Shown here one piece after another: positions 1-7,073 of a stretch of DNA of 64,000 bases. The number at the start of each line of letters is the position of its first letter. The stretch's first letter is position 1. The notes below the pieces were generated by a model. That model worked only from the letters and a program-made list of their open reading frames with translations. It was not told where the DNA came from and ran no database searches. The DNA comes from Clostridia bacterium (GTDB lineage: Bacteria > Bacillota > Clostridia > Christensenellales > Aristaeellaceae), in NCBI GenBank assembly GCA_017501255.1, contig JAFVXE010000011.1, positions 38,389 through 102,388 on the forward strand, read 5' to 3'. The position numbers and the translations under genes are program-made.

Positions 1-56
1 GACTTTCGAGTGGTGGTTACAATATCCGCCAGCAAGGAAAGGGAAAGTTTTTTCAT
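1..56 (-). CDS. 5' end of an unidentified gene, cut by the window edge
   Basis: Only the first 18 complete codons are visible, starting MKKLSLSLLADIV. The start is set by an AAGGAG box 9 bases before the ATG at 56. It is preceded by a consensus promoter at 121-148 and lies beyond the terminator of the CapD-like gene, so it is a new transcription unit and not part of the same message. The function cannot be read from so short a piece. It may belong to the same surface polysaccharide locus, by position only. Confidence 0.6.
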   Translation of the reverse strand, partial: MKKLSLSLLADIVTTTRK

Positions 57-120
57 ACGCAAAGGCTCCTTTTTTGAAATGCCGCTAACAGCATCATCCA
101 TAGGACTTTTTACATTGATC

Positions 121-148
121 AGTATATCAAAATTCTTTATTATGTCAA
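121..148 (-). promoter_or_regulatory. Sigma-A type promoter for the left-edge gene
   Basis: On the minus strand TTGACA (143-148) is followed after 16 bases by TATACT (121-126). The start codon at 56 lies about 65 bases from the -10 box. Confidence 0.75.
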
Positions 149-219
149 TCGTTTTCTTATCGCGAGAACCAACAAACGAATCTCTGTGTTTTTGATAGCA
201 ACATTTTTGTCACAAACAA

Positions 220-266
220 CACCCCGTTTGTTTTCCAGTAGACGATACCAGAAAACAAACGGGGTG
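220..266 (-). terminator. Hairpin terminator after the CapD-like gene
   Basis: A perfect 16-bp stem (220-235 with 251-266) encloses a 15-base loop, just past the stop codon at 285. On the minus strand it is followed by a broken T-rich run (TTGTTTG). This would separate the CapD-like gene from the left-edge gene. Confidence 0.75.
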
Positions 267-284
267 CTTTCAAATAATCTTCAT

Positions 285-2261
285 TTAGGCGCAGGAATGC
301 ATTTCAGGCTGATATGTACTTACCAATGCCATGACCATCTCGCGAATATCCTGATGATTGGCATATGCAGCATTCATCAAGTCATCCAGTTTGGATAAAA
401 ACTCGTCCGTATCAAACGGAATCGGGCATCCGATATGGATCAACTCGTTATCCGTCTTCTTCAGACCTTCCTCTGCCATCAGCTTCTCTTCATACAGCTT
501 TTCGCCGGGGCGAAGACCAGAATAGACAATCTGAATATCCTCATCCGGTCTATAGCCGCTCAACCTGATCAGATTGCGTGCCAAGGTATCAATTTTAACC
601 GGGCTTCCCATATCCAGAACGAAAATTTCTCCGCCGCTTGCGAACGTTCCGGCCATCATCACCAGACTGACGGCTTCCGGAATCGTCATAAAGTATCTGA
701 TGATATCCGGGTGGGTAACGGTTACAGGACCACCTTCTTCAATCTGCTTTTTGAAAATCGGAATGACAGAACCGTTGGATCCCAGAACATTACCGAAACG
801 CACCGCCACAAACTCTGTTTTGGCGCTCTTGAGTTTTTCCTCATCCACCATCTGCATTTTGCCGGCATGGGTAAACAACTGAGGAATCTCGTTGGCTTTC
901 CCAGCCTTAATCTTTGCATCGAAAGACTGTATGATCATCTCGCAAAGACGTTTTGAAGCGCCCATAATATTGGTCGGATTGACAGCCTTATCTGTGGAAA
1001 TCAGAACAAATCGCTCGCATCCGTGCACCATGGCGGCATATGCCGTCTTGTAGGTACCGATGGCATTATTCTTAATGGCTTCACATGGACTGTCTTCCAT
1101 CAAAGGAACATGCTTATGGGCAGCTGCATGATAAACGATCTGCGGATGGTATTCTTCAAAAATAAGCATCATTCTGCGGCTGTCGCGAACCGAGCCGATC
1201 AACACTTCCAGATCCAGCTTGGGATAGTCATGCTTTAATTCCAACTGTATGTTATAGGCATTATTCTCGTAAACGTCCAGAATGATCAGCTTTTGGGGCG
1301 AATGAGCCGCAATTTGACGGCACAATTCAGAGCCAATGGAACCGCCGCCGCCGGTTACTATGACAACCTTTCCATTGATAAAGTCAAACACCTCTTGCAT
1401 ATCCGCCCGAATAGGCTCTCTGCCAAGAAGATCTTCCACCGAAACATCTCGCATCTGACTGACCGTTACCTGGCCCAGCACCAACTGATAAATACCCGGC
1501 AATTGTTTCAATTCGCAATCCGTTTCTTTACAGATATTGATAATATCCTTCTTGTCCTCAACGCCAATTGTCGGAATGGCAAGGAAAATCTTTGTAACAT
1601 TGTACTTCTTTACATTCAGAAAGATATCATCACGACCGCCAACGATGGGAACACCATCAATGAAGCGTCCCCATTTGTTTGGGTTATCGTCGATAAAACA
1701 AACTGCTTTATCGTTCAATTCTTTGGCAATTTTCAAATCCCGGAGAATCATTTGACCCGCCTGACCGGCGCCAATAATCATTACCCGTCCACCGGTTTCA
1801 TCAGTTTGCTTTGCTTTTGCCAACAAAAACAGAAACAAGCGGTACGCAAATCTCGGGATAACCACTGCGATCAGCTGTAAAAGGCCTCCCCATACATAAT
1901 AGGAAAGCGGCATTCTGCCAAAAAGCACGGTGATCAAAACAACGTGGAAAAGAGAGGATATCAAAGAACCCATGACGGTTTTGAGCATCTCGCCATAGCT
2001 GATGTATCGCCATACGCAACGATACAATCTGAAAAACCAAAACAGCACAATGGTGCCTATTGAATAAAGCGTAATAAAGCGAAGATAACTGGACAGATAA
2101 TTCTCAGGAATTTCAGAATAAACACAGTCAAAACGCAACCACAACGCCAAAAAATAGGAAAGATGAATAGACACAAAATCATAGAACAGCAAAAAGATGG
2201 CTATCACTTGCCAATGTTCCAGTTTCCGTCTATTCATCTTCGGCTGATGACTATCATTCAT
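285..2261 (-). CDS. CapD/FlaA1-family membrane nucleotide-sugar dehydratase/epimerase
   Basis: About 658 residues. The first 150 residues hold four hydrophobic segments, followed by a first Rossmann region (GAGQAG near residue 165) and a second, catalytic SDR domain with GGGGSIGSE near residue 300 and the STDKAVNPTN block with an ASKR motif. This is the polysaccharide biosynthesis CapD/WbpM/PglF architecture. These inner-membrane enzymes turn UDP-GlcNAc (or related UDP-HexNAc) into the 4-keto-6-deoxy sugar used for unusual amino sugars. The start at 2261 is preferred over the ATG at 2270 because the AAGGG box is 9 bases before 2261 and touches 2270. It has its own promoter (2429-2457) and terminator (220-266), so it is probably a single-gene unit beside the loaP/epimerase pair. 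Exact substrate is not determinable. Confidence 0.9.
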   Translation of the reverse strand: MNDSHQPKMNRRKLEHWQVIAIFLLFYDFVSIHLSYFLALWLRFDCVYSEIPENYLSSYLRFITLYSIGTIVLFWFFRLYRCVWRYISYGEMLKTVMGSLISSLFHVVLITVLFGRMPLSYYVWGGLLQLIAVVIPRFAYRLFLFLLAKAKQTDETGGRVMIIGAGQAGQMILRDLKIAKELNDKAVCFIDDNPNKWGRFIDGVPIVGGRDDIFLNVKKYNVTKIFLAIPTIGVEDKKDIINICKETDCELKQLPGIYQLVLGQVTVSQMRDVSVEDLLGREPIRADMQEVFDFINGKVVIVTGGGGSIGSELCRQIAAHSPQKLIILDVYENNAYNIQLELKHDYPKLDLEVLIGSVRDSRRMMLIFEEYHPQIVYHAAAHKHVPLMEDSPCEAIKNNAIGTYKTAYAAMVHGCERFVLISTDKAVNPTNIMGASKRLCEMIIQSFDAKIKAGKANEIPQLFTHAGKMQMVDEEKLKSAKTEFVAVRFGNVLGSNGSVIPIFKKQIEEGGPVTVTHPDIIRYFMTIPEAVSLVMMAGTFASGGEIFVLDMGSPVKIDTLARNLIRLSGYRPDEDIQIVYSGLRPGEKLYEEKLMAEEGLKKTDNELIHIGCPIPFDTDEFLSKLDDLMNAAYANHQDIREMVMALVSTYQPEMHSCA

Positions 2262-2428
2262 ACGTAACATCCCTTCTTGTATTGCTAAGCCTTCTCATAA
2301 AGACCAAACAAACGATCCATATTCGCCAAAAACCCTTTTCAACAGAAATCCCTTTGCCTTTACACCTTACGCCAAGCCTCGGAATAACTTGGTAAGCAAA
2401 AATTTCCATTTCAGCAGAATTCACATTT

Positions 2429-2457
2429 ATTGTAACGTATTCTTATAGATTCGTCAA
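2429..2457 (-). promoter_or_regulatory. Promoter of the CapD-like gene
   Basis: Minus strand TTGACG (2452-2457), 17-base spacer, TACAAT (2429-2434). The leader to the start at 2261 is about 160 bases. I saw no riboswitch pattern in it, and nothing else in the 2271-2615 gap. Confidence 0.75.
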
Positions 2458-2615
2458 CTCCGCCTAAAGACCAATCGCAATGAGCATAACAAATGTTATA
2501 GGCGTAATACTGTCTGGAACTCCATTTCACAGTCATTCCGCCCAAGTGCAAACCATACACAAATTATCAGTTATTCCATAAAAAGCCAACCACATTGGTC
2601 ATATCTATCAAAACA

Positions 2616-2645
2616 AACCAGCCGAAATCCCCATCCCGGCTGGTT
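2616..2645 (-). terminator. Terminator after the epimerase gene
   Basis: A 9-bp perfect stem (2616-2624 with 2637-2645) lies just past the epimerase stop at 2664 and is followed on the minus strand by TTTGTTTTG. It is a plausible substrate for the LoaP-like antiterminator encoded upstream. Confidence 0.75.
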
Positions 2646-2663
2646 GGATCCCTCCCCCTATTC

Positions 2664-3602
2664 TTACACTCCGTAATACTCCCGCATAAATGCCGCTGTC
2701 CTGCGAATGCCCTCCGAAAGCGTAATGGGATTCAGAGCGCCATAGGCTGTTTCGTAACGTTTGATATCCAGATAATTCACCGGTACGTCCACTTTGCGTC
2801 CCTCAGTGTAATTCACTTTTACGGAAACGCCCAACGTCTGTTCAATGGTATCCAGCACTTGCTTGATACTGGTGCCATATCCACAGCCCAGATTAAAGGT
2901 GTGATGTGCATCCGTTCCGTTGACAATCTTGATAATCCCACGAACTGCATCATCAATATAGATGAAATCCCGCATGACGGAACCATCGCCATAAACCTGA
3001 ATCTCCTCGCCTTTCAATGCCTTGTAAGTGAACGTGGTCACAGCGCCCAGAATACCGTTGGGTCGCTGATAAGGCCCGTAAGGATTGGCCAGTCGGATAA
3101 TCCGGTAATCAAGACCATGCATATAGTTGTACAGGTACAAAAGCTTTTCAATGGTCACTTTCTGCACGCCATAGGAAGTAATGGGATTGGTCGGCGTTTT
3201 TTCATTCAGGGGACACTGAACCTCCTTGCCATATACCGTTCCACCCGAGGAAAGAAATACCACCTTCTGAACCTGCTGATGAACGCAGGCTTCAAACAGA
3301 TTGGCAGACAGGATCACATTAGCCTTCAGTTCCTCAGAAATCGCCTGATTGGAATTGGTTGGCATGGTGGTGCTGATCAGGTGATAGACCACCTCATGCC
3401 CACGAACCAATGCTTCATAGTCCGTATCCACTGCCAGGGCTGATTCCACTGGTCTGACATTTTGGAGATGCCTGTCCATGATATTCTGAAAATAGCTTAT
3501 ATCCCGATCCACAACAGTGATTTGGTTAGCGGGATCCTTTGCCAGCTCAAACACCAGGTTGGTACCAATGAATCCCGCTGCGCCAAGAAGGATGATCTTC
3601 AC
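2664..3602 (-). CDS. NAD-dependent nucleotide-sugar epimerase/dehydratase (extended SDR)
   Basis: 312 residues, the usual length of the GalE-like extended SDR family. The N-terminal Rossmann motif GAAGFIGTN (residues 7-15), the SSGGTVYG segment and the catalytic pair in YGVQK are all visible, followed by an AxPYGP-type substrate region. It would epimerise or dehydrate a UDP- or dTDP-sugar in the cytoplasm for surface glycan synthesis. Translation starts at GTG (3602) behind GGAGAA. It lies 15 bases after the loaP-like gene, so the two are co-transcribed from 4230-4258. The sugar substrate is not evident; UDP-glucose 4-epimerase is the default guess. Confidence 0.88.
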   Translation of the reverse strand: MKIILLGAAGFIGTNLVFELAKDPANQITVVDRDISYFQNIMDRHLQNVRPVESALAVDTDYEALVRGHEVVYHLISTTMPTNSNQAISEELKANVILSANLFEACVHQQVQKVVFLSSGGTVYGKEVQCPLNEKTPTNPITSYGVQKVTIEKLLYLYNYMHGLDYRIIRLANPYGPYQRPNGILGAVTTFTYKALKGEEIQVYGDGSVMRDFIYIDDAVRGIIKIVNGTDAHHTFNLGCGYGTSIKQVLDTIEQTLGVSVKVNYTEGRKVDVPVNYLDIKRYETAYGALNPITLSEGIRRTAAFMREYYGV

Positions 3603-3617
3603 AGTTTTTCTCCATTT

Positions 3618-4172
3618 CTAGTCTTCTTTCATCTGGGACTGAAACCCTTGTTCCTTTGGTTCCAACCAGTCAAAGGCAAGCCAGGTTTTCAGCAGCTGGT
3701 TATCAAAACCAAGGGTAACAAGGCAATTTCTTCTATGTTTATCAACCTTGATAATCTGACCCTCGCAGTCCTTCAAAGGTCCTGAAACAATCCGGATCAT
3801 CGTTCCTTCCCGTACCGCCTGCGAAAGGCCGATCTCGCCATTCATTCCGACAACCCATTTGGCAAATGCCAGGTCATCGCCCTTGAGCTGCCATTCATCA
3901 TTTTTGTAGCGCAGAATTCGCCGGACATTCCTGAAAAGATAAAACCGATTGATGAAAAAATCAGGCGGGCAGGTGAAAATCAGATATCCCGGCAAAAGCA
4001 CTTCTGTTTCGTAGGTTCGCACGCCATTCGTTTGCCTGTGCTTGATTTTCTTGACCGCATATACCTGCAACTCCGGGCAAACCGTTTCAAGCAAATTGGC
4101 CGTCTGTGTTTCTGTGCCCACCGCTACATACAGACAGCCGTAAAGAGGTTCTTTGATATCGTTATCGGTCAC
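3618..4172 (-). CDS. loaP: NusG-paralogue antiterminator, LoaP/UpxY-like
   Basis: 184 residues with a NusG N-terminal domain (about residues 10-110, LYVAVGTETQTANLL near the start, LPGYLIF in the middle) and a C-terminal KOW segment (about 125-170, with IRIVSGPLKDCEGQI). Housekeeping NusG sits with secE; a second copy heading a polysaccharide operon fits the LoaP/RfaH/UpxY specialised class, which rides RNA polymerase and suppresses termination in long exopolysaccharide or antibiotic operons. The GTG start at 4172 is supported by GGAGG 8 bases upstream, and a consensus promoter lies at 4230-4258. Odd: the operon it heads is only two genes long, so the target may be elsewhere. The symbol is by class, not by orthology test. 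Confidence 0.82.
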   Translation of the reverse strand: MTDNDIKEPLYGCLYVAVGTETQTANLLETVCPELQVYAVKKIKHRQTNGVRTYETEVLLPGYLIFTCPPDFFINRFYLFRNVRRILRYKNDEWQLKGDDLAFAKWVVGMNGEIGLSQAVREGTMIRIVSGPLKDCEGQIIKVDKHRRNCLVTLGFDNQLLKTWLAFDWLEPKEQGFQSQMKED

Positions 4173-4229
4173 GGAATTCTCCTCCTCAATTGAGCGGCCG
4201 AAAGTGTCATAACCGTTATTTTCTTTGCT

Positions 4230-4258
4230 ATTATAGTATGATTTCCTGGAATAGTCAA
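4230..4258 (-). promoter_or_regulatory. Promoter of the loaP-like operon
   Basis: Minus strand TTGACT (4253-4258), 17-base spacer, TATAAT (4230-4235), about 58 bases before the GTG start. Divergent from the amidotransferase gene. Confidence 0.8.
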
Positions 4259-4286
4259 GTTTCGAACCCTTTGCGCACCCGTGGTG

Positions 4287-4315
4287 TTTCTTTCTGGCAG
4301 AAAGCAGCGTATAAT
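4287..4315 (+). promoter_or_regulatory. Promoter of the amidotransferase/PPC pair
   Basis: A perfect TATAAT (4310-4315) lies 31 bases before the start at 4347. The matching -35 region (about 4287-4292) is weak, so activation or a poor basal promoter is possible. Confidence 0.55.
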
Positions 4316-4346
4316 ATACTCACGAAATGCAAAAGGGGGAATTCTC

Positions 4347-5081
4347 ATGTCCATGCCATTCATAGGCATTTCTGGAAGCATGAATGATCAGGAAAAACAA
4401 GTATTCCTTGTTCGCGCCTATATGCAGTCGATTCTCAAAGCAGGTGGAATCCCTGTTTTGCTCAGCCCTGATATGGATTCATATGCAATGACAGAATGTC
4501 TGCACCAGTTGGATGGCCTGTTGCTGGCAGGGGGCGGTGATGTGGAGCCAGTCCATTTTCATGAAACCGCCATCGCAGAGCTTGGTGAAACAACGCCTGT
4601 TCGTGACCAATTCGAACTGTCCATTCTGCCCATGGCCATTGAGAGACAACTGCCTGTGCTTGGCATATGCCGTGGGATTCAGGTGATGAATGTAGCCTTG
4701 GGCGGCACGCTGTATCAGGATCTGCCAACGCAATATTCCTCCGCTCACGCTGCTTTGCTTGTCCATCAGCAGGAAAAACCATACGAAAATGTCTCTCACT
4801 CCGTTCATGTGAAGGCTGATTCACTGTTATTCAGATTGACCCATCAAACACAGTTACAGGTCAATTCCATGCACCATCAGGCAGCAAAACAAATCCCTCC
4901 ATCTCTCACCGTTGTTGCCCGTTCTGAGGATGGTGTGGTAGAAGCGCTGGAAAACAAGGGGTACCCTTTCTTTCTGGGAGTACAATGGCATCCGGAACGC
5001 CTGGCCGATCCCCCATCCCAGAACCTCTTCAAAGGATTTGTCCAAGCCTGCAAAGACTACAGGAGGAAGAAAAACCAATGA
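4347..5081 (+). CDS. Class-I glutamine amidotransferase-like hydrolase (peptidase C26, PuuD-like)
   Basis: 244 residues. It shows the C26 landmarks: LLLAGGGDVEP, the nucleophile Cys in LGICRGIQ (about residue 108), and the catalytic His and Glu in GVQWHPER near the end. The family hydrolyses gamma-glutamyl amides such as gamma-glutamyl-GABA. The start at 4347 is chosen because AAAAGGGGGA lies just upstream; an in-frame ATG at 4281 lies upstream of the -10 box. Its stop overlaps the next start as ATGA (5078-5081), so the two are translationally coupled. Confidence 0.88.
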   Translation: MSMPFIGISGSMNDQEKQVFLVRAYMQSILKAGGIPVLLSPDMDSYAMTECLHQLDGLLLAGGGDVEPVHFHETAIAELGETTPVRDQFELSILPMAIERQLPVLGICRGIQVMNVALGGTLYQDLPTQYSSAHAALLVHQQEKPYENVSHSVHVKADSLLFRLTHQTQLQVNSMHHQAAKQIPPSLTVVARSEDGVVEALENKGYPFFLGVQWHPERLADPPSQNLFKGFVQACKDYRRKKNQ

Positions 5082-5491
5082 AGCAATATGTATTTCGTCT
5101 CCAGCGTGGCGATGATCTGTATGAAAGCCTCCATGCCTATTGCAAACAGCAGCATATCCAGGCCGGATACGCTGCTGCCTGTGTAGGTTGTTTGTTGAAA
5201 GCCAGCCTCCGGAGCGCCGATGGCGCAACTGTCTGTAACCTGGAAGAGAGAATGGAGATCGTCAGTCTGACCGGAACCGTTTCGGAAAACCGCTGTCATC
5301 TGCATATTTCTCTCAGCCGGGAGGACTTAAGCGTGATCGGCGGTCACCTGATGCCGGGTTGTATTGTCAACACCACTGCCGAAGTGGTTCTGTGTGAACT
5401 CGCCGGCCTTTCCTTTGCCAAGGAATTCGACCCCGACACTGGCTACAATGAATTGAAAATCATTCCATTGTTGAGCGAAGAATCATTCTGA
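5078..5491 (+). CDS. PPC/DUF296 domain protein
   Basis: 137 residues consisting almost wholly of the PCC/DUF296 fold, with the signature GGHL..G..VNTTAEVVL block near residues 88-108. Family members are small trimeric proteins; plant relatives bind AT-rich DNA through an added hook, but most bacterial members have no assigned role. AGGAGG sits 12 bases before the ATG and the start overlaps the previous stop. The 3' end overlaps the convergent transporter gene by 9 bases, with no terminator between. Confidence 0.82.
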   Translation: MKQYVFRLQRGDDLYESLHAYCKQQHIQAGYAAACVGCLLKASLRSADGATVCNLEERMEIVSLTGTVSENRCHLHISLSREDLSVIGGHLMPGCIVNTTAEVVLCELAGLSFAKEFDPDTGYNELKIIPLLSEESF

Positions 5492-6400
5492 CACACCAGT
5501 CCCCTGCTCGCTTTTCTTTTGCGGCTCCATTTCACACAAAAGCGCCGCACCAAGCACCAGCACTGCGCCAATGCCCACTGCTAAGGTCATTTTTTCGCCC
5601 AGCAGCAAAACCGACAGCAGAATCGCCACCACCGGGTCCAGATAGCTGAACAAAGCGGCTGTCTGGGCCTTCATATTGGAAACTGCACCAAAATACAACG
5701 CATAAGCAACGCCGGTGTGCACAATGCCAACCAACACCAAGCAAAGTATTGCGCCAACGGACCATGCACCAGGTTCCACCGTTTCTGTCAGCAGCGTATA
5801 GGGCAGAATAACCGCCGCAGCCGTGCCCAGCTGAACAATGGTTTTTTCATAGGCAGAAATCCCTGTGATCTCTTTATTCATCAACACGACGCTGGCGTAC
5901 AGCACAGCAGCACCAAGGCCAAGCAGGATGCCTTTGCTGTTGCCCGTCCCGCTGATTCCTGCATCAACTACGCCGGATACCAACACCATACCGCACAGGG
6001 CAACCAGTACACAGACAATTTTTCTGCCGCCAAGGGCTTCCCTAAACAGCAGCGGTGATACCAGCACCACCAGAATGGGGGCCATATAGTAGCACAGAGT
6101 TGCAACTGCCACAGAGGTATAGCGATAGGCCTCAAACAACAGAATCCAGTTAAAGCCCAGACATACACCGGAAAGCAGCAGCATTCCCCCATTGTTGCGG
6201 ATGTTTTCCTTTGACAGACGAATCTTCCGAAGGGCAACGAAAGCCAACAGAAACAACATACCAATCAGCCCGCGGGAAAAAGCGATTAAACCCGATGGCA
6301 GCGGAATATATCTGCGAAAAATTCCGATGGTACCAAAGATCACCATGGACAAAACAAAGGCTGCGTTTGCATTGCCAGCCTCACGATTTGGCTTTTGCAT
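5483..6400 (-). CDS. DMT/EamA-family membrane transporter
   Basis: 305 residues with ten hydrophobic helices in two five-helix EamA repeats, including the conserved GFNWILLFEAYRYTSVAVA segment of the first repeat and a matching YASVVLMNKEI segment leading the second. Such proteins export amino acids, purines or other metabolites. The start at 6400 is supported by AAGGAG 8 bases upstream; an in-frame ATG at 6460 has no such box. It is the last gene of the minus-strand run but may simply neighbour the glycan genes. Confidence 0.85.
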   Translation of the reverse strand: MQKPNREAGNANAAFVLSMVIFGTIGIFRRYIPLPSGLIAFSRGLIGMLFLLAFVALRKIRLSKENIRNNGGMLLLSGVCLGFNWILLFEAYRYTSVAVATLCYYMAPILVVLVSPLLFREALGGRKIVCVLVALCGMVLVSGVVDAGISGTGNSKGILLGLGAAVLYASVVLMNKEITGISAYEKTIVQLGTAAAVILPYTLLTETVEPGAWSVGAILCLVLVGIVHTGVAYALYFGAVSNMKAQTAALFSYLDPVVAILLSVLLLGEKMTLAVGIGAVLVLGAALLCEMEPQKKSEQGTGVSE

Positions 6401-6486
6401 CCTGATCACTCCTTGCATCTGGATTGTAGCAGCAGCGAAGGCCGCCAGCAAGACGCCCACCTGTTCTTTTGCTGTTTTCCAAGCTG

Positions 6487-7023
6487 TTACGGTGCGTTGA
6501 TCGCACCTCGCTTGCCAATACGGGAGAACACAAAATCGATCAAAGAGGGTTCGTAAGGAATGAAGGTGCCTTCTTTGATCATTTGCTGTATCTCCGCATG
6601 GTCTGCCCAGCGCACTGCCTGCACTTCCTCCGGCTGAAGCCGGAGTTTTTCCAGTTCCACATCATCCTTCTCAATCAGGAACCAATCATCAAAGCCAACG
6701 CTGAAATGAAGGGTGAAAACAGGCCGTGCCTTCTCAAAATCGTACTGAATGCCAACTTCTTCTGCCATTTCCCTGGCAATGGCCTGCTGTGGCGTCTCCC
6801 CCTGCTGTGCGCTGCCGCCAACGGTCACATCCCAAAGGTTGGACCATCCTTCCTTGAAAGGCTGACGCTGCTGAATCAGCATCTGTCCGGCTGCATTAAA
6901 CAGGCAGCCGTGCACCACCAGGTGATATTCTCCTTCATTCAGGGGAACGCCCCGTTGATGGATCCGTCCCGTTTTTTGCCTTTGAGCATCATACAAATCC
7001 CAGTACTCCATGTTTTCCTCCAT
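6487..7023 (-). CDS. Nudix hydrolase
   Basis: 178 residues with a complete Nudix box: GGSAQQGE, then REMAEEVGI. The N-terminus resembles the isopentenyl-diphosphate isomerase-like Nudix subgroup (WDLYDAQRQKTGR, then LVVHGCLFN). It hydrolyses a nucleoside diphosphate linked to another group; the substrate is unknown. Its ribosome binding site GGAGG lies inside the 3' arm of a 12-bp hairpin (7027-7054), so translation may be limited by RNA folding. Confidence 0.88.
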   Translation of the reverse strand: MEENMEYWDLYDAQRQKTGRIHQRGVPLNEGEYHLVVHGCLFNAAGQMLIQQRQPFKEGWSNLWDVTVGGSAQQGETPQQAIAREMAEEVGIQYDFEKARPVFTLHFSVGFDDWFLIEKDDVELEKLRLQPEEVQAVRWADHAEIQQMIKEGTFIPYEPSLIDFVFSRIGKRGAINAP

Positions 7024-7026
7024 TGA

Positions 7027-7054
7027 AAATTCCTCCGGAATCCCGGAGGAATTT
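7027..7054 (-). promoter_or_regulatory. Perfect 12-bp hairpin holding the Nudix ribosome binding site
   Basis: Arms 7027-7038 and 7043-7054 are exactly complementary around a 4-base loop. On the minus strand the 3' arm contains GGAGGAA, 7 bases before the start codon at 7023. It could be a weak terminator of the upstream gene, but only four Ts follow and the stem covers the ribosome binding site, so an RBS-sequestering role is as likely. Confidence 0.6.
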
Positions 7055-7073
7055 CATCTATATTCCCGTTGAT

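Noticed and set aside
10..195. Plus-strand open frame at the left edge
   Set aside because: It is antisense to the start, leader and promoter of the minus-strand gene at 1-56 and has no ribosome binding site.
4281..4346. Upstream ATG giving a longer amidotransferase
   Set aside because: It lies upstream of the -10 box at 4310-4315, and a strong ribosome binding site precedes 4347.
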